DNA of 16,840 nt, from the NCBI GenBank assembly GCA_011775825.1, contig JAABYK010000047.1:1-16840 (forward strand), given 5' to 3'. A program made the position numbers and the translations under genes. The notes below the pieces were generated by a model that saw nothing but the letters and a program-made list of their open reading frames with translations, did no database searches and was not told the DNA's origin. The DNA comes from Candidatus Zhuqueibacterota bacterium. GTDB lineage: Bacteria > Zhuqueibacterota > Zhuqueibacteria > Oceanimicrobiales > Oceanimicrobiaceae. This document shows positions 6,041 through 11,624 of the stretch, in pieces (within the stretch, counting starts at the first letter, position 1; each line of letters opens with the position of its first letter).

Positions 6041-8593
6041 TGAAACCTCTTTCACCGGAATCACGCGTTCTTCCCGAAAAAAATTCTCCAGGGCGGGAAA
6101 CACTTCCGTGCTCGGTCCGGCCACGACTCGACACGGTGGCAAAGACTCCAGAAACATCCGGCCGTAGCTTTTGTAAATGACCCGTTTGTCCAAAATTAAC
6201 ACGGCTCCCCGGTCGGTCCGGCTTCGGATCAATCTCCCGAAACCCTGCCGCAATTTAATCACTGCCTGGGGCACCGTGTATTCCATAAAGGCATTCCGCC
6301 CTCTGCATTCAATGGCCTCAATACGAGCCTGAATGATCGGTTCGCTTGGCACCTTAAACGGCAGCTTGGTGATGACCACCAATTCCAATGATTTGCCCGG
6401 CACATCGACGCCTTCCCAGAAACTATCTGTTGCGAAAAGCACGGACGATTCATCTTCTTTAAAACGCTGCAACAAACGATGCCGATTCTCCTCTCCCTGC
6501 CTGTACACGTTGCAGCCAAATTTTTCCAGATCGCGTTTCAAACGGTTGTGCATTACGTTCAGCAAGCCATAGGAGGTAAAAAGTATAAACGCTCGTCCAC
6601 CGCTGATTTCCACTGAACGCACGATATGCTGACGGATTTTTTCGGCAAACGAGGCATGTCTCGGGTCGGGCAAATCAGCCGGAATGGCGACCAAAGTTTG
6701 TCGTTCATAATCAAACGGCGCCGGCAAAGCAGAGGTCAAAAGCCGGGTGGGGTCAACCAAATCCAGTCCCAAACGATTCTTCAAATAATCGAATTTGCTT
6801 TCCACGGTCAGCGTCGCGGAAGTCAGGGACACATTATTAAATTGGTTGTAGACTTTTTCTTTCATGATAGGTGCAATTTCCAACGGCGCCGATCGCAGCC
6901 GGACAATCTTGGTATTCTTGTACCCCTGGCGCACTTCAAGCCATCGGACGTTTGCCTCATCCGATTCGAGAAGCACATGTTCAATCGTATTTGACGCTGC
7001 CTGCAGCCGATCCGATTGCGCCTGCAAGTCGACTGTCAACGATGGAACAGACGAGCCAAGTTTATGTTTTACCGACTCGATCTGAGCCAGCATTTTACTG
7101 AGCTTTGCGGTGTACCTGCGGATGTCCTGAACCAATTTGCGCACAAGCGGGAGAATCGTTTCTTGCCAGGCAGGTTGTCGGAGAACTTTGGATGTTAACC
7201 GCAGCTTGACCTCGCCGTAGTCGGTTTGAGTGCCTTCACGCACCGTGGTGAAGATTTGCTCCATGCATTCCGTCAGTTGGTAATTCAACTTTTCAAGCCC
7301 GGGCAGTCCGTCGTTCTCGATAAATCCATGAGCTTTGTCAAATTTATCGTGTGGAATGAGCCTAGCATACTTCACAAGCCGATTCTTTAGAAACGGCAAC
7401 AGCCCTTTTTCTTCGCCGTCCTTCTTTCGATAGATTCGATTCAGGACTCGAAGTACGCCCAAATAGGTGATGGACACCCCAAAGTAACTGGTGGCGACAT
7501 CCTCGACATTGTGCGCTTCATCGAATACAATGCGGTCATATTGCGGTAGTACGGCATTCTCCGACGCACCGCTCACGGCTCGAACGGCAAGGTCGGAAAA
7601 CAGCAGATGATGATTGGCAACCAGAATATCCGCGGTGGCGGCCTTTCGTCTCGCTGTGTAAAAGAAGCATTCGTTGTAAAAGGGGCATTTTGTCTTCAAA
7701 GATGTGTCGCTCTCCGATTGAATCTTTTCCCACACGTCTCGCCTCGGCTCGATATTTAGATCGGATTTACTGCCGTCTTTGGAAGTCTTTGACCAATCCA
7801 AAATCGCTTTGAGTTCAGCTTGCTCGTCTTTCTCCGCGAACAAATCCAATTCTTGCGTCGCCTCGGCAAGTTTGCGCTTGCAGGCGTAATTGGTCCTGCC
7901 TTTTACGAGCACAGCTTTGAAGTCCTGGTCCAGCACTTTGCGCAGAAACGGCAAGTCTTTATAGATAAGTTGTTCCTGCAGATTAATGGTGTTGGTGGAA
8001 ACAACAATGCGCTCTTCGTTGTTGACGGCATAATGAATCGCCGGCAGCAAATAAGCCAGCGTTTTTCCGGTTCCGGTTCCGGCTTCAATCATCGCAATGC
8101 TGTCCGTATTGATGGCTTCGCTGATAAGCTTGATCATCTGAATCTGCTGTCGCCGAAATTCGAAATTCTCGAGGGTGTGAGCAATCAAACCGTCTTCAGT
8201 GAACAATTCAGCCAGCGACTTGAAATCGACTTGTACGACCCCTTTCTCAATGAACGGCTCGACCACCACAAAGATGTCGCTTACGGCATTGTTCACGATG
8301 TAAAATCCGATGCCGTCGTTTCCCAAAACGGAAGCGACCTGCAAGTCGGCCGGTGAGGGCGGGAGGGCGCCGCTTGGGTGATTGTGAATCACCACATTTC
8401 CCTGTCTGGCTACTTGCATCAAAGCAGGGGCGGACGTTTCGTTGCCGCGGGCAAACACCTCGACGTTTTCGACAAGACGCTGGTCATCGAGATAGCCTAC
8501 CAGGAAGACTTCATTGCCATCCGCTTCTTGAATATGCGCCTGCATCTGCAGAATTGCCGATTCGGAAAAATATTTGTCTAATTTAGTAGACAT
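6038..8593 (-). CDS. dinG: JAMM(RadC-like)-DinG fusion: XPD/DinG-type DNA helicase
   Basis: An 851-aa fusion. The N-terminal ~125 residues form a RadC/JAB-type domain with a complete JAMM motif: Glu28, His70-x-His72 in HNHPSG, Ser80 and Asp83. From about 145 follows a DinG/XPD superfamily 2 helicase: Walker A AGTGTGKT (171-178), DEAH (358-361), SLTSATL (589-595), ATDSFWEGVDVPG (721-733) and QGFGRLIR (783-790). DinG helicases unwind 5'-3', including forked and RNA-DNA substrates, in replication and repair. The Fe-S site keeps Cys238, Cys303 and Cys309, but Ser298 stands where E. coli DinG has Cys194, with identical spacing (x4, x5). It starts 21 bases after the TlpA-like gene and probably ends the uvrA-led operon. 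No strong Shine-Dalgarno is seen. Family call certain; role of the JAMM domain unknown. Confidence 0.93.
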   Translation of the reverse strand: MSTKLDKYFSESAILQMQAHIQEADGNEVFLVGYLDDQRLVENVEVFARGNETSAPALMQVARQGNVVIHNHPSGALPPSPADLQVASVLGNDGIGFYIVNNAVSDIFVVVEPFIEKGVVQVDFKSLAELFTEDGLIAHTLENFEFRRQQIQMIKLISEAINTDSIAMIEAGTGTGKTLAYLLPAIHYAVNNEERIVVSTNTINLQEQLIYKDLPFLRKVLDQDFKAVLVKGRTNYACKRKLAEATQELDLFAEKDEQAELKAILDWSKTSKDGSKSDLNIEPRRDVWEKIQSESDTSLKTKCPFYNECFFYTARRKAATADILVANHHLLFSDLAVRAVSGASENAVLPQYDRIVFDEAHNVEDVATSYFGVSITYLGVLRVLNRIYRKKDGEEKGLLPFLKNRLVKYARLIPHDKFDKAHGFIENDGLPGLEKLNYQLTECMEQIFTTVREGTQTDYGEVKLRLTSKVLRQPAWQETILPLVRKLVQDIRRYTAKLSKMLAQIESVKHKLGSSVPSLTVDLQAQSDRLQAASNTIEHVLLESDEANVRWLEVRQGYKNTKIVRLRSAPLEIAPIMKEKVYNQFNNVSLTSATLTVESKFDYLKNRLGLDLVDPTRLLTSALPAPFDYERQTLVAIPADLPDPRHASFAEKIRQHIVRSVEISGGRAFILFTSYGLLNVMHNRLKRDLEKFGCNVYRQGEENRHRLLQRFKEDESSVLFATDSFWEGVDVPGKSLELVVITKLPFKVPSEPIIQARIEAIECRGRNAFMEYTVPQAVIKLRQGFGRLIRSRTDRGAVLILDKRVIYKSYGRMFLESLPPCRVVAGPSTEVFPALENFFREERVIPVKEVS

Positions 8594-8614
8594 TGCTGGG
8601 AAAAAGATTAGGGC

Positions 8615-9841
8615 TTAATTCACTATCTCCGGCTCATTAAGGAGTTCATAGACCTTTGCGCTCAAATTTCTGCCTTGCAAATTCTTGTATCGGATCATCC
8701 CGGTACGGTCAAGCAGAAAGCTCTTGGGAATGGCTTCGACTCTGTAGAGATCAACAATCGTCATCTCCCATCCGTTGCCATTTGAGATTTGCGGCCATGG
8801 AATCTCGTTGCTCTTGATAAACTTCCGCAACGCTTGCAAATCGTAATCGAGGTTCACTCCGATTACCTCAAAACCACGTTCATGATATCGACGATAGACG
8901 GATTTCAAATTAGGCAGTTCGTTTTCCCACGGTTTGCAATAGGTGGCCCAGAAATCCAGCAAAACGACTTGGTTTCTGTAGTCAGCGAGATCGACTATGC
9001 CTCCGTCAATTGTCCTGGTTCGAATTAATGGCGCACGTTGGCCGACATCCAGAGACTCTTTCGGAAACACCATGGTGTCGGCAATTGACAGAGAGATGCG
9101 ATCACCGGCAGGTGAAACCTCTTTCACACGATAGGTCGTCCCTTGAACATTAAAGGCGGACCGTAGAGAGAAATACTCGGGGGAATCGGGTTTGCCATCA
9201 AGACGGCCATCTCGATTGGTGTCGATGATAATCGCGCCCTTTTCATTCAGATTGAATAGCCCGTTTAAGTCGTCATCCAATAACGCGATTTTGTAGCTCG
9301 TGTCTTTCAGCGTGATGTAGCCTTCGCGATAGCCGTTGCGAAACGCAACGATTGAATCGCTGAAACGGGTCTTGTATCTGTAGAAAAAAATCGGATACGG
9401 CACGGCTGCGTCGTGATTAGTTTCCTCATAATGGACATCGACCAGTGCTTCTTTGATCCAATACTGGTTTTTCTCCTCATCCCATTCCGGATCCCCGTCA
9501 TCGGTCAGGTTCTCGTTATTATTTCTGTCAATGTATAAGTAACTGACCCCGTCGTTTAAAGACTCATCAAGCGCCAGAGTGATGACCGAATCTGCAGTAT
9601 TGCCGATGATGAGAGTCCCAAACATGGGGTTGGACGATACGAACTGCGGTAATGTAAGGTTTGCTTCCGGCGCTTGATTCTGCAGGATAATCCGCTTTGG
9701 CTGATAGTAATTGACCATGGCCATGGCGTCGGATTCCATAGCCAACTCGGCGCTAAACTCATCGCTTGTGGAACACGCCAATCCGATCAGAGCGGCCCAA
9801 ACGAAGCAGATTAGGTTTTTCGATCGTCTGTACTTTTGCAT
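8615..9841 (-). CDS. TlpA/thioredoxin-like lipoprotein with CxxW active site
   Basis: A 408-aa exported protein. The N-terminus is a lipoprotein signal (basic 1-8, hydrophobic 10-21, lipobox GLAC with Cys23). The middle part has two EF-hand-like Asp/Asn loops, DRNNNENLTDD (105-115) and DTNRDGRLDG (207-216). The C-terminal ~145 residues are a TlpA/AhpC-type thioredoxin fold: APLI near 270, VVLLDFWAT (292-300), then cis-Pro372 in AIPKSFLLD. The active site is Cys302-Lys-Pro-Trp305 rather than CxxC, so the resolving cysteine is lost and a normal two-thiol exchange is unlikely. It probably faces the periplasm, anchored by lipid. Its ATG lies 31 bases inside the THEP1 gene; GGAG just upstream supports this start. 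Family call firm; substrate unknown. Confidence 0.85.
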   Translation of the reverse strand: MQKYRRSKNLICFVWAALIGLACSTSDEFSAELAMESDAMAMVNYYQPKRIILQNQAPEANLTLPQFVSSNPMFGTLIIGNTADSVITLALDESLNDGVSYLYIDRNNNENLTDDGDPEWDEEKNQYWIKEALVDVHYEETNHDAAVPYPIFFYRYKTRFSDSIVAFRNGYREGYITLKDTSYKIALLDDDLNGLFNLNEKGAIIIDTNRDGRLDGKPDSPEYFSLRSAFNVQGTTYRVKEVSPAGDRISLSIADTMVFPKESLDVGQRAPLIRTRTIDGGIVDLADYRNQVVLLDFWATYCKPWENELPNLKSVYRRYHERGFEVIGVNLDYDLQALRKFIKSNEIPWPQISNGNGWEMTIVDLYRVEAIPKSFLLDRTGMIRYKNLQGRNLSAKVYELLNEPEIVN

Positions 9842-10365
9842 TTCTCCATGAACTCAATATTTATCATGTTAACCAAATCGGAGACCAAGGAATTTCGATT
9901 GGACTCGGTCACCGTGATCAATTGGACATCGCTGCGTTTTTTGATGTTGTCCACAAATGCATTCCTGGATTTGGTAATCGTGGCCAACAGCCGTTTCTCT
10001 GAATCCAAACTCTCTCGCACCATCTCTCGGAATATTTTCGAGAACAGTTCCATTTTGCCAATTTCATCGATGACGATGAGGTCATCCTGCTGCAAAGCGC
10101 GTTGCAGCTCCTGCACGGCCAGCTCATCGAAGCCCGGCACATCCACGCCGTACTTGCCAACGCGATGTGGACTTTTGAAACTAATGCTGGCAAGTACGCC
10201 ACGTTTCCCCGTGAAGGTCACGATTTCAAATCCGGTTCTGCGCGAGTTCTCTCTCATTTCCTGGGTGTAGAATCCACCTGCCATTCCCTCAACTTCGTGC
10301 AAGATCTTTTGTATCAAAGTTGTTTTGCCGACACCGGGATTTCCGGTGAGCAGGATGTTTTTCAT
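9811..10365 (-). CDS. THEP1-family nucleoside-triphosphatase (NTPase_1)
   Basis: 184 aa from the chosen start. P-loop GNPGVGKT at residues 8-15 directly after MKNILLT, as is typical of THEP1 proteins; Walker B LIVIDEIGKMEL (96-107); FxGKRGVLA segment (51-59) that is characteristic of the family. Known members hydrolyse ATP/GTP slowly, and their cellular role is not established. An in-frame ATG six codons upstream (10383) exists. I prefer 10365 because AGGAG lies 8 bases before it and the family normally begins at this point. The 3' end overlaps the TlpA-like gene by 31 bases, so the two are probably translationally coupled. The 65-aa gene ends 45 bases upstream. Confidence 0.88.
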   Translation of the reverse strand: MKNILLTGNPGVGKTTLIQKILHEVEGMAGGFYTQEMRENSRRTGFEIVTFTGKRGVLASISFKSPHRVGKYGVDVPGFDELAVQELQRALQQDDLIVIDEIGKMELFSKIFREMVRESLDSEKRLLATITKSRNAFVDNIKKRSDVQLITVTESNRNSLVSDLVNMINIEFMEKCKSTDDRKT

Positions 10366-10410
10366 GCCATGTACTCCTGCCATTTCTTTAAGTCGACGTT
10401 TTCAAAATCA

Positions 10411-10608
10411 TCAGAGACTTCTCTTAAATCTGTTAAGAAGAGCTTCATCCTTCATCGCACTCTTAAGTTCATTGATTTTGTTATCGTAATCTCCCGGCTT
10501 TTTACGAAAGAACATAATAATCTCGACAGGATCTGGAACATGATCAGGTATTTTGATTCGCATTTCGTGGTCCTTCGGTATTCTTACGATTTGCTTGATA
10601 GCTTCCAT
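10411..10608 (-). CDS. Small antitoxin-like protein of unknown function
   Basis: 65 aa. The N-terminal half, EAIKQIVRIPKDHEMRIKIPDHVPDPVEIIMFF, has the beta-strand pattern of small proteins often found in cyanobacteria and annotated as antitoxins or hypothetical. The C-terminal half is a charged helix (INELKSAMKDEALLNRF). No toxin-type gene (PIN, RelE, HicA) stands beside it, so a toxin-antitoxin pair is not supported. The start is ATG with GAGGGA upstream. It lies in the co-directional run between the 150-aa unknown (105 bases) and the THEP1 gene. Confidence that it is expressed is fair; the function is unknown. Confidence 0.6.
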   Translation of the reverse strand: MEAIKQIVRIPKDHEMRIKIPDHVPDPVEIIMFFRKKPGDYDNKINELKSAMKDEALLNRFKRSL

Positions 10609-10713
10609 TTTGTTCCCTCTATTTGGTTTAGAGTTAAAAAATACATTACTGAGGACAGAAACTCAAGTGTTTTCGGTTCATACTCGCTGACCAAAATCGT
10701 TACCACGGAGAAT

Positions 10714-11166
10714 TTACCACCGAACACGAATCTCAACCGCAGCGGGATTGATGGCACCCAACTTACTGAACCAGATGAAGCTTTGGAAAATCACCGAACG
10801 ATGTTGGAAGGCTTTTGTGGATGAAAGCAGTTGACGCTGTGGAGGATATGCGTCAAGCCCGGCTTTCATTGCTCCTTCTACTGTCCCATCTACATGCCCT
10901 ACCCCAGGAAAAAACCATTCCTCCGGGTCATATTGCTCATCACTATGTTTGAAAATCGCAAACTCCCAGTTATCTATACTCCCGGTGTATTCCAACCGAC
11001 AGATAGGCACAGAACGACCATAATTATACCGCTCAAGATAGAGAAAACGTCCTCTATACCGAGTGAGATAATAGATATTCGGGTTCCTTATCACATTCTG
11101 ATTGAACGCTGTGACCCTTCTCTCAACTTCCTTTTTGACTTCTGAGGGAATGCTTTTGCTACTCAT
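10714..11166 (-). CDS. Conserved hypothetical protein resembling a cyanobacterial family
   Basis: 150 aa. The first ~108 residues look like a compact conserved domain: helical IPSEVKKEVERRVTAFNQNVI, then YRGRFLYLERYNYG, PICRLEYTG (54-62), NWEFAIFKHSDEQYDPEEWFFPG (66-88) and HVDGTVEGAMKAGLDAYP (91-108). I recall very similar uncharacterised proteins mainly from cyanobacteria, with no known function. Residues 109-150 do not fit that pattern and may be a tail gained by loss of a stop. The ATG at 11166 is preceded by AAGG; a TTG 13 codons upstream is less likely. It has no signal peptide or membrane segment and sits in the uvrA-led run. Confidence 0.72.
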   Translation of the reverse strand: MSSKSIPSEVKKEVERRVTAFNQNVIRNPNIYYLTRYRGRFLYLERYNYGRSVPICRLEYTGSIDNWEFAIFKHSDEQYDPEEWFFPGVGHVDGTVEGAMKAGLDAYPPQRQLLSSTKAFQHRSVIFQSFIWFSKLGAINPAAVEIRVRW

Positions 11167-11205
11167 CTTTACCTTCTGCTTGTTGGTTGGGGCAAATAAT
11201 GTCAA

Positions 11206-11310
11206 TTATAAAAAATGATGACATGTTCCGGGCATATCAGGATTTTCAAAGAAATCAGATAGATGTCCACAATCGCACAGATAGGATGAAGGAGAAATCT
11301 CTTTTGGCAT
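11206..11310 (-). CDS. Tiny Cys/His-rich ORF (possible remnant)
   Basis: A 34-codon ORF starting ATG-CCA-AAA, with GGAGAGG just upstream. It contains a metal-site-like pattern: Cys12-Asp-Cys14-Gly-His16 and Cys30-His31-His32 near the end. The frame stays open 18 codons further upstream but has no usable start there before a stop. It fills most of the gap between the wHTH gene and the 150-aa unknown on the same strand, which favours a real gene. It may equally be the truncated front of a longer CxCGH-containing small protein. Confidence 0.35.
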   Translation of the reverse strand: MPKEISPSSYLCDCGHLSDFFENPDMPGTCHHFL

Positions 11311-11387
11311 ATCCTCTCCAATTTTAGGCTCGTCCTTGCTGTTTTGCCATGTTATTGTTCTCTCTTAGCCACTCATAACCAGAACAC

Positions 11388-11624
11388 CTATTTCAGGTGG
11401 GGCAACTGCTCCGGTGGCACAAGTACCTTGATGGTTCTGGCTTGGCCCGGTATCCGGTGAATGAACCCTTTTCGCTCAAGCGTGAGGATCATTTGATGAA
11501 CCGTTGGAGGAGACACTCGAAAGTAGTATTGAATATCGGTTTCTGCCGGTGGCCGACCATTCATTTTAGTGTAGTTGTAAATGAAAGAGAGGTACTGCCC
11601 TTGTTTCTCAGTAAAATCAACCAT
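11388..11624 (-). CDS. LexA-like winged-helix DNA-binding protein without peptidase
   Basis: 78 aa, matching only the N-terminal DNA-binding domain of LexA (PF01726 type). GRPPAETDIQYYF (23-35) leads into the recognition helix SPPTVHQMILTLERKGFI (38-55), then the wing IPGQARTIKVLV (58-69). The LexA self-cleavage domain is absent and the protein ends naturally, so RecA-triggered cleavage cannot relieve it. Its ATG lies inside the last codons of uvrA (8-base overlap), with AGGAG 8 bases upstream, so the two are translationally coupled. It probably regulates this operon or other repair genes, but no target site is identified. Similar stand-alone proteins occur in cyanobacteria, as far as I recall. 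Confidence 0.8.
   Translation of the reverse strand: MVDFTEKQGQYLSFIYNYTKMNGRPPAETDIQYYFRVSPPTVHQMILTLERKGFIHRIPGQARTIKVLVPPEQLPHLK

Noticed and set aside
7820..8356. A 178-codon plus-strand ORF
   Set aside because: It is antisense to the helicase gene over conserved motifs, with no start signal or domain.
10102..10824. A 240-codon plus-strand ORF
   Set aside because: It lies antisense to the THEP1, 65-aa and 150-aa genes, all of which have family-like sequence and Shine-Dalgarno sites. Its own translation shows no motif.
10411..11166. Toxin-antitoxin module made of the 65-aa and 150-aa proteins
   Set aside because: The 150-aa protein shows no toxin-fold motif and a 105-base gap separates them. 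Only the small protein is antitoxin-like.
11167..11205. TTG start extending the 150-aa protein by 13 residues
   Set aside because: The downstream ATG has a better-placed AAGG and the added residues do not fit the conserved domain.
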